Notes: generated from the letters alone by a model not told the origin. A stretch of DNA of 64,000 nt from Acanthornis magna (GCA_036785705.1 JAWUZG010000015.1:4913001-4977000), one strand, 5' to 3'; counted from the stretch's first letter, positions 1 to 12,804 are shown. Numbers and translations are program-made.

Positions 1-3000
1 TGAAGCAGTTTGCAGGGAGGAGAGCAACTCCCATAGGCACCAGCCCTGCACCAGCCCCTGCTCATGCATCAAGCTGCAGCACATATCCCAGCACAGATCC
101 CAGCTCAGGGCCCACACACGGTCATAAATTCACCATCACTCCCAAATCCACCAGCACAGGAACAAAGGTACCTGCACATCCCCTCCCAAATGGGGCTGCT
201 CGCCTGCAGAGAGCCCCTCCCAGCTGAAATCAGTGCCTCCCCATAGCAAAGTGTTCTGGAAGAGGAGAGTGGGCTATTTATGCCATAGGGCAGCCCAAAG
301 AGCTCCTGTTTCTCCCCAGCTCCAGCAACAGAGGGGAAGCCATTTCCCAGCTCCTTCGGGTCCCACCAGCAGCGTCGCATGGGGGAATTCCTGTCTCTTC
401 AGGCCTGCCTGTGCCAAGGCACACACAGATGCTCCTTTCCCTGACACTATGTAGGTTAATAACATGCAATGTGATGGCAAGACACAGGGAACCGCAACGC
501 GATGTCAATATTTAGCTTTTACACATTTGGCTAATTAGGAAGCAACCTGTGATTCCCAGAGAAGGAGGCAGGGCTGCTTTACCCCTCTCCCTCCCCTTCT
601 GTATGTTCCCCGTTCAGATGGGATAAACGTCAGCTCCCTATTTCTGGAGTTCGCTGGTCGCAAACGGTCTGTCCCAAAATGCTATTCCCAGGCAGTGGAT
701 GTCAGAAATCATTATACTAAATAAAGCTTCATGAATGATTCATGAGGCTGGATTTCACATTAATCAGGGAGAGATGGGCAAAAGCAGCAGAGCATTGCAG
801 ACCGCCCTGTCATGATCCTGCACAGCCAGGGAAATGGGAAGATTTGGACCTTCAAGGCAAAAATCAGAGATATGGTGCCAATCAGAGGAGCACCCTGGTC
901 CCGGCATGATTACAGCCTGACCCAGCAGAGACAGAAAGAGGCAGCGGACTGTTGCCCAAATACCTTTCTGCTTCAGGAACTCCTGTGACTCGATCATGTT
1001 AATGAGCCCAGGGCAGCCGGCTGCTGCTCCGAGCATCCCGAGATGCACGACTGCTTTCTGCATCGGCTTGGGACTCCTGTACTGACTCCCTGGCTCTGTG
1101 CATGATGGCCTCTAAAAATAGAAAAATGCTTTCCTGAAATGTCATCAGGAGGCTCTTTCCAGAGCTCAGGCAAACCCGGCTTCTGCCAGGATTCCATGCT
1201 GCATCCCAGCAAACCAACAGGCATCTTCTTGGGACACAAATGCGACTTCCACTGCTCCAAGACTTTGGAAAGAAGGTAGATGTGTCCTCTCTTGGTACCT
1301 GAATCTGCCTAAAAAGGCAAGCCCTGAACTCTGTCAGGATCAATGAAGGAATGAGGGGTGCCCTCAACACTGCAGCTGGTGGCCGGAGGTAATGAAACGT
1401 GGGATTCTGTGTGCATTTTGCAGGAGCAAGTGCCTGTGCCTCCCCCAGCCATCCAGACTCAGCCAGCAAGCTCTCATCTACCTGCATCCTGCATCCTTGG
1501 CTTCCCCTCTGCTGCTTGCTCAAATATTCCTGGTTAAAAAGCCCTCAAAACTACAAAAATCCAGTGACAAGCATCCAGAATGGCTGTACAGCAGGGAAAA
1601 ATCCATAGCCAGCATAGCAAATCTGGGCTCTGACATGGAGACAGCAGTGATTCTCCATGCAGCAGCAGAGGAATATCTGTCAGGAGACTCGGGAGCTGTC
1701 AGACACCCCTGCTCCCCCCTGCTGTGGCTCTGCAGCCTTCCCAGGGCTGGCAGTGAGTCACCAGCCCTGAACCACAGAACCACAGCAGGGCTGATCCGCT
1801 GTCAAGGGCACCTGGGGGACTTAGGGGGTCCCATGCCGGTCTGGCTCCCCAGAGCCACCCTGCAGCCCACTCCCCAGTGCTCCAGCATCTCCAGCCCCAC
1901 ATCCTTGGACTGAGGCATCCTGCCCATGCAGGGATAGTATCTACAGGAGGGAGAGGGAGAGATGGGTTGGAGGAAGCCAGCAAGTCCACTGGCATCCTTC
2001 AGAGCCTCAAGACCTGAAGAGACTCTGGCAGCAGAGCTCTCTCACCAACCACAGCACTGCCTGAACCTTCTGCAGAGAGCCCAAAAGACAGCATCCTTGC
2101 AGAGACAGGAGAGCAGACCCTTCCCTGCACCCAAGCATTTCCAGCTGTAGTTGTTCCTGCATGTTCATCCCTGTCAGCACAGAGACAGCTGGAGGCAGAG
2201 CTGGAATGGGAGCAGGATACTCACCCAGAGCCTCAAACCACCAGGGCACTTCCACCTGCAAAACTACAATAGTGATAATTCACCAGAAATTTATAGTTTT
2301 GAAATTTTCAGCTGTGTCATCACAGCTGGGCAGAGACTGAAGAGCCCCAAACCCAGTGGCCACTCTCTCTCTCCAGCTCTGATGGAGAGGCAGAGCCTCA
2401 GGGCAGGTTTGCTGCCCCTGCTTCCACCAGTGACAGGCCCTCACCTGGGTTTGCTGTGGAATGAAATTATCCTCAGGATCAGATAAATCTCGGAGAAATT
2501 ACCCTTTAACTTGACCCTCATTGCATGAAAGGACTGATTTCCAACTTGCTTCGTATCATTTCTAAATACTAATTTATAAGGCATTTCTGTATGGAGTGCA
2601 GCTCAGGGGCAGGTGATGGACCTCCCTGCTCCACCCAACCTGGCCTTGCTAGCAGGAATCAGAGGCCACTTCTGGCTCCCTCCATGGCCATGGCCTTGGC
2701 TGTGCACAGCTATCAAAAGCAAAATGCAGGGCAAGTGTCTGCATGAGCCTGCAGAGAGTCAAAGCTCAGCTGCACTCTTGGTTACTCGCATCATTTGACC
2801 TGCAGTATTGTAAGATTTAATTGCATTTAAAGTTGTGCTTCCATCTTCACCTGTCTCTCTCTCCCAGCAGAGAAAGCAAGAAGTGAGCCCATGCTGCCTG
2901 GACAAGTGTGGGTATGATGATTGGGTTTTGTGGCTTTCTCTGTACTGATAAATAAATTGTGACTGGGCTGACCCCACCACCAAAGCTGGGTGTCAGGGAA

Positions 3001-6000
3001 CAGAGAAAGTCCTGCTATTAACCTCTCCTCCGACACCACGCTGCCCTTCTGCCAGCATCCCTGCCTGTGGCAGCTCCTAGCCTTGCTGGGAATGGTTTGG
3101 AGAGGGCTGGGCCCATGGGAAGCCCTGGCCTGAGATGCTCTAACAGGTTAATGATGAGCCTGGGAATAGCCTTTGTTTTTGATGAATTCAGTTTTGGTGA
3201 TGTGTCCTGGATGTTGGAGGACGGTGAGACAAACTGGGGTGGAGACAGCAGATGGAGGGGTTGCAGCACATGGAGATTGCAGGTTGCTGTAAGATGGAGG
3301 CAATCCATATGCTAAAGGCATAGGGGAGCCTGCCAGATAGTAAATCAGTGCTCTGAAGTGCCTGACCTTACATTGCAGCATCTTCCTGCTCCCTCTCTGG
3401 AGACTCTCCATCTATATAAAAAATAGCCACTGCTTTGGTACGACTCTCCAGATTTTCTCATGTTTCCAGTTAGAGTTTCAGAGTCCAACAGCAAGCCAAG
3501 GTCTCCAGCAAGTTCAGTGAATGTTCATTAATCTTTCTGGGCTCAGGCACTCAGTGGGTTCAATGAAACTTGAGTCCAGGAGTGTTCCAGGCTGTCAGAG
3601 GGACGGGTTGTTGCAGGCCATACTAAGAGCCTGTCCTATACCTGCTGCAGATGGATTCCAATGAATCACCTTACTGCAGGGGGCTGCATATGCAGGTGTA
3701 TCCAAGGGCTCTAGAGAATAAATGAGGTTGGGTAAATCATTTCCAGCATGGAATAAGCTGATATGCCCCTGTCAGCAGCATCTACAGATACCCTGTGGCT
3801 CTGGGAGGAAGGTGGGGGTTTTAGGCATGGAATCCCCTGGAGTTTGTGTCCCCACTTTTCTTCTCCTGCTTGGAGGATGCTTCCATTGCAGCTCAGCTTT
3901 CTCTCCCGCCACCTCATGGACTGGCTCCAGGGAGAGGCACGGGAACTGGGATAGCTGATGGCACAAGAATGGGAACAGCCAATGGCATGGGAAGGAGAAG
4001 CCCAGACCCCTCTGGCTGGAGCAACCCCCTCCCAGAGCTTGGGGAACAAGCACGCCAGTGAGCACAGAAACCACCAGGAAAAAACAGTATTAGGGAAAGC
4101 CCATGTATTTAGTATTAAATCTTTACCACTGAGAAACACAAGACCAGGCTTTTGCGTCTGCCCTAATTTAGCTCTTTCCCTCTGGAAAGGACTATTTGTG
4201 AAATGCTTTGTGCTCATGTCCCTGGCATTAATCAGCCCCTGTCAGCCGCCGGCTCCGCGGATCCCCCTGCGCTCGCAGGTGCGCTGCTCTATCCCACCCT
4301 CCCACGTGGCAGGTACCCCGCGGCTCCGGCCTTTCACAACACATATCCAAGGGGCTCAAAAGTGCTTGAAGATTTTTCTTTTAATTAGAGGAGCTCTGGA
4401 GACATGCTATATTCATATGTATTTTATGCTACATTTTAATTTATTGCTACATCAGCTATTTAAAAAAAAAAAAAAAAGGCGAAAAGAAGAAAGGAAGGGA
4501 GCTGCCACAAGCTGAGCGCCTTTCGGGATGACTCACTGCAGCACTGAAATGGCTGCTGGCTTCAGACTCACCCTGCCTCTGCGATTTGCTTCCAGACTGC
4601 AGAAGAGACCACAGCAAGAGGTTTCGCCCCCCGTCCCCGTGTGGAGGATTTGCCGTGTGGTTATCGACATAATCCGCCCTGGGCTTCGGCGGGCGGAGAC
4701 CTTCCTTCCTCAAGAGAGGAAGATGGGGGGAGACATGAAAGGAAGAGATGGCGAGGCATTTCCAGCTGACCTGATTTTCTGCTTATTCCCATCTCCACAT
4801 CACTGCCAGTTAGCTCAGGAGCGCCAGCAGGGGCACGGAGCTGGCCTGTGCCGTGGGGAGCTGTGCCTCACCAGGGCCATCGCAAACACAGCTGTGCCAA
4901 GGAAGAGCCCTTACACCTCAATTCGCTGGAAAAGATCCTTAAAATGGGAGTCTCCTTTTCCTGCCACAGCTTGCCAGTGTCAGTGCGAAGGCAGGCCAAC
5001 AAACTCTGGTTGGCTCATGGCAGAGTCAGGGGTTTTGCCTCTGACTTTGTGCAGAAAAGGGAAAATTCACCTCAGGTGCCATTGATGCAGCAGCCAAGTC
5101 CCCTCTGAAGGATGCCGTGATGCCAGCACAAACCTGCATGGGCTCTCTGCAGCCTGGGAGGTGAACTTCCCTTCTCTGCCATTGCTTCCAGCCAGAGCTT
5201 TGAGCTGCAGCAGGAGACATGGAGGTGTCTCCCCTCCATGTCTCCCCAGCCACTTCCCAGGGTGATCCCTCCTACCTGGGGGCAATAAGGGCAGAGACGC
5301 AGCAACTTCCCATTCACGCTTCAGCTCCTCCACACTGCCCAGGGACACTCAGCAAACCTCCTGGTACTGGGAGAGCTGATTTTGGGGGGGACAGGGCTGA
5401 GGTCTACTCTGTAGTACAGCATAAACCGAGCTCTGGTGCAGACACAAAGTGCCAGATGGAGTGGCTGCCCTTGCAGCGCCAGGCACAGCTCCTTCCCTGA
5501 AAAATGGCTGGATGAGAACTATTTTCAGAAGGGAAAAGAAAATTCACCCTGATCACCATATGTCAGTGACAGGCAGAGAAAACCCCACGTGGGAGCCAGC
5601 CCTCCTCCTACCCCGTGGGCTGCACCCTGCTGGGGCTCAGCACCCACCATCAGTAGGGCTCACAGCTGCCTGGAGCAGACAAAGATGGGCATGTTTATCT
5701 TGCAGCTTCCAGGGATGCTCAGCCATCTCTAATTGCCATAAAAATAAATGCTTTTTGCTTCATATCACAGAACAGAGGAATTTCCCTCAGTTTTTTTTTC
5801 CTTTTTTTTCCCCTCTTTTCTGAGGCCTCCCTCAAAGTCATCCCTTCCCCCTCCCTCCACTGCCTCCTTCCCATGTAAACAAGCACAGGCACACACAGTC
5901 TGACACATCACACACATGGAGACACGCTGATGGCCCTGCAGCGGCCAGCACTGCCTGGCACAGGGACAGGACTGGCAGCACACGCGGGAGGCGGGCGTGC

Positions 6001-6500
6001 GGGCAGGGGGAAGGATTCTCGCCACCAAAAAGAGCTCTCAGTCCACTTCGTGCAAACCTGGAGAGGGTTGAGAGCCCTCAGGCTCCAGCCCCTCGGACTG
6101 CAATCAGCAAGCCGATGGAAGGGATGCAGAGGGTGGTGTGAAGTGTCGCCCCGTGCGAGCCGCCTGTCTGACACAGCTACTCTGTGCTGGCTGCCGGAGC
6201 AATGAGCCATCGCTGCGGGGACATGCAGCCCCGGCAGTCACCCTGGGAAGGTTCCTTCCCCATCCTCTCCTTCCCATCCCTCTGCTCCAGCAGCTGACTT
6301 CTGAGGGAGCTGGTGTGCTTGCAGCGCTCCCAGACTGTCTGGGGATGGCCCCGGGCGGTGGCAGCTCGCTGACCTGAAACCCAGCGTGTGCCATGCCCTG
6401 GACTCGCTGCCTTCACCCACCTCCCAATGAGCCTTTAAAGAGACACCGAGGAGCTCAGCAAGCCGGGGGGGCTCTTCCCCGCGGGGCTGCCCCGGTGCCC
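1..6500. other. Intergenic region upstream of KCNS1, no gene recognised
   Basis: I read both strands and found no open frame resembling a known protein, no splice-bounded conserved peptide and no RNA gene. The open frames here are short and overlap on opposite strands, as expected in moderately GC-rich avian intergenic DNA. Local features are an A16 run at 4462-4477, a small CpG-rich patch at about 4240-4335 and a pyrimidine tract at 5791-5820. Distal regulatory elements could lie here but nothing identifies them. Confidence 0.6.
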
Positions 6501-7109
6501 TACACACTCCCTGTTCCAAGGAGCAAGATGGAGATGGATCTCACGGAGGGCGACGGCGAGGGCAGGGGTGCATCGTGTGCCCGGCGCAGGGCGGCACCGC
6601 TGCCGGGGCCCTGCTCGGCCTGAACGCCCTCTGCCCGGGACCGCCCGGCACTGCCAGCTCCGGGGGCTCAGCCCCAAGGGCAGCGCTTGCCACCTGGGCA
6701 GCTTCGCAGAGAACTGGGGTAGCCCCGGGCTGGGTGAGACGGGTACCCCCAACGCGGCTACCACAGCCGTCCTGCGAGCTCTCCCGGTTTGCCGAGGGAC
6801 TTCCATCAGGTAAGACTTCAGGAAAGCCAGGGGTACCCACGCCTGGTCCAGATTCCCGGCTCGGTTCGGCGTAACAGCTGTGGTGCCTTCTCTGGGGATC
6901 ACCGCCAGCCTCGCACGAAGCTGTGCCGACCTGTCAGCCGGTTTTGCCAAACTCAGGACGCCGGTCTTGTCCGGTGGGCTCCCCCCGGGCATCCTTAGCC
7001 CTGTCCCCTATACAGAGCTCGGAAGGGCCTGGGGGGAGGCAGAAGCAGCGGGGAACCGGGTACCGGTGGTCTGGGACCGGGGGCTGGGAACCGGGAATCG
7101 GGGACCGGG

Positions 7110-7286
7110 CTCTCCCCGACTGCTCCCGCGCCGCGGCGCCGGCGGGCGGGCGGAGGGCGGCACCGGGAAGCGCGGCGGGCGGGACCCCCGGGCCCGCGGA
7201 GCTTCTGCTGCCGCCGCTGCCGGCCCCGCAGGGCTCGCGGCTCCGCGCCGGGCGCACTCGCTGCGGCGGGGGCGGCGCCGAGGCAG
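7110..7286 (+). other. KCNS1: Candidate KCNS1 non-coding first exon (donor at 7287)
   Basis: A GC-rich segment ends in the donor consensus GGCAG|GTGAGC, with the GT at 7287-7288. The 5' limit given is a guess. Splicing from here to the acceptor at 11810-11811 would give a 5' UTR continuing directly into the KCNS1 start. An alternative strong donor, CAG|GTAAGA, lies at 6810 and could end a different first exon. Both fit; neither is proven. Confidence 0.35.
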
Positions 7287-10200
7287 GTGAGCGGCGGCGC
7301 GGGGCCGGGCTCCGCCACCGGGGTGCTGTGGGCACCGGCAGCGCGGGGAGCGCGGCACCGGCACCCGGGGCGGGCGGGGACGAGGGCAGCGGCATCTCGG
7401 GGCGCGGCGGGGACCGGCATCCCGGGGCAGGGTGGGGACCCGCGGCATCGGCATCCCGGGGAGCTGCAGGCACCGACATCCCGGGGACCCGCGGCACTGG
7501 CATCCCGGGGCGCGGCGAGGACCTTAAGATCGGTAACACAGGGACCGGGGCATCTGCATCCCGGGAACCCGGGGTACCAGCACCCCCGGGCATTGCAGGG
7601 GTCACCACCCTGGGGTGCGTCGGGGACCCGGGACACAGGCATGCCGGGGTGAGAGGGCAACCGGAGCAGCGGCATGCAGGGATGAGCGGGGAAGCGAGGC
7701 ACCGACATCCCGGGGTAAGCAGGGAGCCGCCGTGTCAGAACCCACACCCCGGGATGCTGCTGGGTTCCGGGGCGCAGGGACACTCCGCCCGGTCCCTCTG
7801 CGGGCGGATGTAGGGGAGTCCCTCGCCCCGGAGCCTGCCTCCCTCGGGGGCTGCCTTCGCCCTCCCCGGGGAACGGAGCGCGTTGGTCCCTCTGGAGAGC
7901 CGTGCACGCGCAGCGTGAGACCTGGGAGTGGAGGCTGGCACAGGGCAGGGACCATCCGCAGCCGGCGCTGGGCTCTTGGTAATCACCCTCTCCTGCAGAC
8001 AGCCGAGTTGTTGGTTATCACCCTCTCCTGCGCCCCGAGGCGAGCAGGGAGTCCCCCGTCCTCTCCATCTCCAGCCCTGGGCATTTTGGTGGCCTCTCAG
8101 CGTACAGCAGCAGCTCATGCTCTGCCTGCAGGGAGCAGCCAGCAGTGGGAATCCCCCTTCCCTTCTCCCCACTGCCTGCCTGGCAATCCCCCGCACTGCC
8201 CAAGGCAGGGCTCGGTCCTGATCATCTTCAGGCCGATGAGCACAGAGAGGCTCAGCAATGGGGATGGGGCTCTGCGGGGGAAATTTTGGATGATCAGAAA
8301 GCAGACGCCTCCGCAGTCCTGTCCCAGTGTATGGGGACACCACCCTGCAGGAGCTGGGAGGTCACCCAGCCCCACTGGCCCCCTCAGGTACTCAGCGTGG
8401 GACCCCCAGTCCTACCCCAATCCCATGGATAGCCTGCACAGGATCTCCTCAGTGGTTTGCAGCCACCACCCCTGCACAACTGGGATGTGCACGGTCACAA
8501 GCCCCGGGTGGCAGGGCATTTAGGTCTAGGCTACAGGCAAAGGATAAGAGATTCCTCCTCCTCTACGCATTTTAATGGCTCCTTTGAGACAAGCCACACG
8601 ACTCCCTGCTGGGAAGCCTCGCTGAGCTGTAAGTACAGGGTTTTTTATTTGGGCTGTTAATCTAAATCCATTGTACCTGGTTGGAAAAGACCCTGTGTGC
8701 AATGCTCCCTGCACTTGCTGCATCCTCTCTTGAATGTCTATTAGCACCTTCCTTCCCACTCCCTTGAGTCCTCTGTGCCAGGTAGAATAAATATACATAA
8801 CTTCCATTTGAAAGCCTGAGAAAAAAATATGTTGTCAAGGGAAACTCTTCTAGCATTTCTTATAGACATGCTTTATCTGTTTTATATTTATTTTTATTGT
8901 CATAAATGCATATATCAGGGGTTTTTTTCTCCACAAGATAGATATTAATTTGAACGCCCAACACCCAGCTCACACTGGGCTTGTGTAATTCTGACGGTTG
9001 TCTCAAAATAGCTTACAATATATTTCAACATTTATCAGAAAGGGACTGGCTTTATCTGTTCCCTTTTTCCAATCATTTGTGGAAATTTTGGGTTAACTAA
9101 AGGAAAATTTTGCAAATTCACTTTACCCCAGACAGACACATTTGTATTCTCTGTCCGTCATGCTTTTAAACAAAAATCACCCAAGCTTTCCAAAGTAAGC
9201 TTCTGTTTCCCAGCTGATACCCCTGCAAATGTGAATGGGGTGCACACTTTGATGGTCCAACAGGGGAGATCACACTGGGTCCCAGATCAAAGCCCAGTTT
9301 TGTTCTAAAGCTGAGCTTAGGTGTTCATGAAACAAATAGGCAAGAGAGTTATAAAACTATTAATTGCTGCTTTAGATTCCTAGATGAAAGCTGTATGTGG
9401 GCAGAAATAATTTGGTCTATTCAGAAGCGCACATCAGAAAGGAACATCTCTGGCAGTTCATAACCCTTCTCACTCTGCTTCCAGTGCAGGAGGGATGGAG
9501 GGATTTCCCTGGGATACAAAGCTTGCGGGGTCCTGACACCCACCTTTTTATTTGGAGCTGGGAGAGAGGTAGGAGCCATCTCCCTTCTGGCTGTCAGGGT
9601 TTGGTATGTCTCACCCAGAGCCACAGCCGTACACTGGGGATGGTCCAGCTGAGCTGGGGCAATGCTTCAGGCTTATCCTGCCATTCTCGGCTGTCCTGTA
9701 CTCCAGCCCAGACCCCAAACCACCTTGGCTTTGATTTTGGTGGCATTTGGCCTGACCTTCCAGGGAGGCTGCTCTATGGGGAGGGTGCAGAGAGAGCCTG
9801 AGGCTGGTTTGGGGATAAGCTGGATCCTACAGATGCACCTCCAGGGCCCTGTCTGTGTGTGTGTGCTTATAGCCTGAATGCATGAGCATCCTTCTGGAAG
9901 GAACCTGGATTAGTCATCCCTACCCCACAGATGGGCTGTGTGATGTCTTCTCTGGAAAAGCTAATCTGTCACTGAAATTCCAATTTATCCCTGAAAAGAA
10001 GTGTTTACACCCCTTCTTCTCCCTTGCTTTTGGCTGAAGCATTAAAAGAATTGATCCTTTGCCTTCTTCGCTCCCCTTTGAAAGGCAAGACAATGAGTCC
10101 ATTAGGCTCTGAGGTTTATCACGAACCGGTGTCCTCCTCCAGACGGGGTGTAATGGAAGCACTGGTGGTGGTGCAAAGCTGTGTATTTAAGGAGCCCTGG

Positions 10201-11811
10201 CCGGGAGATGCAGTGGAGTTCGCAGATGCCTTTGCCAGGCTGTTTCACAAAAATCTGGCATTTCCTGCACCCACAGCTCTGCTCAGCTTAAAAACACCTC
10301 CCAGGCTTAAACATGGCTCCACCTGTTCCTCTGCAGCTCTGCTCTGACCTCCAGATTTAGATGTGACCGTGTCCCCCAGGTCCCTCCCAGTCAGACAAAC
10401 CTTTTACACCAAGTTTCTCAGATGCTGGAAAGCAGGTAGAGCTCTAGTGTGTGCCCCATAAACCCTATGAGATGGCTGGTGAGCAACAAAGGGTGGCAGT
10501 GGGGTCCCCAGGACTCCCCTGGGTGGAGGGACCCACATCATGTCACTGACCTGGCCTTGGCCCTCGGTGGCTGCTGTGGGACCAGGCTGTCCTGTCTGGG
10601 GTTTGCTGGCACCTCGGCATCACTGCAGGGGCTGCAGACTTTTCCTTGGCTCCTGCTGCCTGTCTGTGCCCTCTGTCCCCGTAGCCCCTAAAAGCTTGGA
10701 AAGTTCTGTGGGTCACACAAGACAGGAAAAAGTGTAACTCCTCAACCAAGAGAGCAAAGCAGTGTCCCTCAAACCCCACCACACTGTGCCGGGAGCAAGG
10801 GGATCCCGTGAGTACAGGGCTGCTCTGTGCATCCCCTGGTTGTTTTGATGAATAAGGCAGGGGGAAAAATCTGATTTCAAGGTGGTGGATAAAGATCACA
10901 ACTGTTTTATTTGCCTTTTTTTTCTAAACTTCTGGTCGAGACAGGAGTGCTTTTCTTTTTTAGGTGCTTTAAATACTTCTTATTAGAAAATAGAATTTCT
11001 GTTTACAAAAAAGCCTAGCTCCCTAAAACTTATAAAATCCTAAAACACAATAGAAATCAAAACTATGGCTTTTTGTTTCCCCATTGACATACAGATTTTA
11101 TTCAGTCAACAGTGATTCTGAATCATGTTTTTGTTATGTTTCAACATTATAAAGAGAATCTTAATATTTTACATGGCAGAACACACAAGAGGAAACAAAG
11201 CAGGCAGACTAATTGTTTTGACACTACTTCCTCTCAAATTCTCCCAAAAACTGACACCTTCTGTGACAATGCTTTGATTTTGGCAACACTGCCTGTGCTG
11301 TTGGAAAAACTGCACCATCTAAGAACTTTTTGACCAGGTCTAATTAGCAGCGTAGGTAGTGGGGCTACAAAGCACTTTGGCAGAATCACAGCAGTGGTGA
11401 TTTGACAAGATCTAATTTTTCCTCTGGGAGACCCTTTGGGGAATAAATCCTCTCTTCAGTGACTAATTACCTGTTTGAAGAAGGAGAGCCCCATGGGTGA
11501 AGTGCTGGAGGTGCATTAAAGTGCCTTCCTTAGGCCATTAACAACCTGCAAAGGGACGAACTTTAAGGGGTAGAAAAAGCAGGGAGAAGTTTCACCTGGA
11601 AAAATCATTGGGTTTCTTTTTTTAGCTTCCATACCGCAGAAGAACAACTGTCTAAAGCTGTTTCTCTCCCCTTCTTTCTCCTTGATCCTCACTTTTCAAA
11701 ATGCAAACATCCCTCCTCACTGTCCAGGGTGCTTCTGGCCCCCCCTCACCCAGGAGCACCCAGACCTGGGGGAGCCCTGCCTCCCCTCCAGCCTCGCTGT
11801 CTCATCCACAG
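7287..11811 (+). other. KCNS1: KCNS1 5' intron (inferred), no other gene seen
   Basis: Between the candidate donor at 7287 and the acceptor AG at 11810-11811 I see no coding exon. The first part is the minisatellite. A 21-nt direct repeat (one mismatch) starts at 7976 and again at 8011. From about 8800 to 9200 and 10900 to 11700 the DNA is AT-rich and unremarkable. Further non-coding 5' exons could lie here, but untranslated exons cannot be identified by reading. Confidence 0.4.
7360..7770. repeat. GC-rich degenerate minisatellite
   Basis: A core close to GGCATCCCGGGG recurs at about 7391, 7416, 7449, 7475, 7499, 7554, 7638 and 7704. The first five copies are spaced 24-33 nt apart and the later ones more widely. 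The intervening sequence is rich in GCGGCGGGGACC-like units. The array lies inside the CpG island, just 3' of the candidate first-exon donor. Its composition keeps long meaningless frames open on both strands. Confidence 0.75.
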
Positions 11812-11838
11812 GTGGAACCCACTCCTGCTCTGCTGATC

Positions 11839-12804
11839 ATGGTCAACAAGACCTTAAATTACTGGGGTCCCAGTTTTGAGGAGGACGTTATCAACATCAA
11901 CGTGGGCGGTCTGAGGAGGCGGCTCAGCTCCAGCGCCCTCTCCAAGTTCCCCGACACCCGCCTGGGACGGCTGCTCTCCTGCGACTCGGAGGAGTCCATC
12001 CTGCAGCTCTGTGATGACTACGATGTGAGCGCCAGGGAGTTCTACTTTGACCGAAACCCCGGCTTCTTCCTCTACGTCCTCCACTTCTACCAGACGGGGA
12101 AGCTGCACGTCATGGAGGAGCTGTGCGTCTTCTCCTTCTGCCAGGAGATCGAGTACTGGGGCATCAATGAATTCTTCCTGGACTCCTGCTGCAGCTACCG
12201 CTACCACGAGCGCAAGCTGGAGAGCCGGCACCACAACTGGGATGAGGAGAGCGAGGTGAGCAGCGTGGACACATCCCCTGATGAGATCTCTGACATCAAC
12301 CACGACCTGCTGCGCTACAGCACCCTGCGCTGCGGCAACGTGCGCAAGCGGCTCTGGCTCACCATGGAGAACCCCGGCTACTCCATCCCCAGCAAACTCT
12401 TCAGCTTCGTGTCCATCAGCGTGGTGCTGGTGTCCATAGCCACCATGTGCATCCACAGCATGCCCGAGTACCAGGAGGTGGATGAGAATGGCAACGTGCT
12501 CGATGAGCCCATCCTGCACAAGCTGGAGTATTTCTGCATCTCCTGGTTCACCTTCGAAGTATCTTCCCGCCTCCTGCTCTCACCCAACCCCAAGAAGTTC
12601 TTCAAGCACCCGCTGAACCTGATTGACATTGTCTCGGTGCTGCCCTTCTACTTCACCCTCCTGGTGGACGTGACCGTGGGCAGTGACTCAGAGCTGGGCA
12701 ACCTGGGCAAGGTCGTGCAGGTGTTTCGGCTCATGAGGATATTCCGGGTGCTGAAGCTGGCTCGGCACTCCACTGGACTGAGGTCGCTGGGGGCCACCTT
12801 GAAG
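11839..12804 (+). CDS. KCNS1: KCNS1 coding exon 1: Kv9.1 T1 domain through S4
   Basis: Encodes residues 1-322 of a silent voltage-gated K+ channel subunit that does not conduct alone but joins Kv2 subunits at the plasma membrane and changes their gating. The T1 domain spans about residues 17-118 and carries the Zn-binding pattern H90-x5-C96-x20-C117-C118 of non-Shaker Kv channels. Hydrophobic S1-S3 segments follow. S4 (about 289-310) has basic residues at 297, 300, 303, 306 and 309. I chose the ATG at 11839 because a pyrimidine-rich acceptor (AG at 11810-11811) lies just upstream. An in-frame ATG at 11701 would add 46 low-complexity residues and falls in the inferred intron. The exon ends in phase 0 at AAG|GTAAAC. 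S1 and the [12 protein letters not shown] and EVSSRLLL segments match Kv9.1 better than Kv9.2, and STK4 next door agrees with KCNS1. Confidence 0.96.

Larger units (their letters stand above)
6540..7910. promoter_or_regulatory. KCNS1: CpG island, probable KCNS1 promoter and 5' exon region
   Basis: This stretch is very GC-rich with dense CpG, unlike the CpG-poor DNA around it. It contains Sp1-like GC boxes (for example around 7141-7160), no clear TATA box, and several good + strand splice donors. It is the only strong CpG island on the 5' side of KCNS1. Mammalian KCNS1 has non-coding 5' exons, and a good splice acceptor sits 27 nt before the coding start here. I therefore infer that transcription starts in this island and is spliced to the coding exon about 4.5 kb away. 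The transcription start itself cannot be read from sequence. Confidence 0.6.

Noticed and set aside
6923..8523. Several 200-300-codon frames on both strands
   Set aside because: They run through the CpG island and minisatellite, where stop codons are rare. They are Pro/Gly/Arg/Ala-rich, repeat-like, present on both strands and have no domain.
11854..12519. 221-codon open frame on the - strand
   Set aside because: It is the antisense shadow of KCNS1 coding exon 1; its Val/Ala/Leu-rich composition follows from the GC-rich sense codons.
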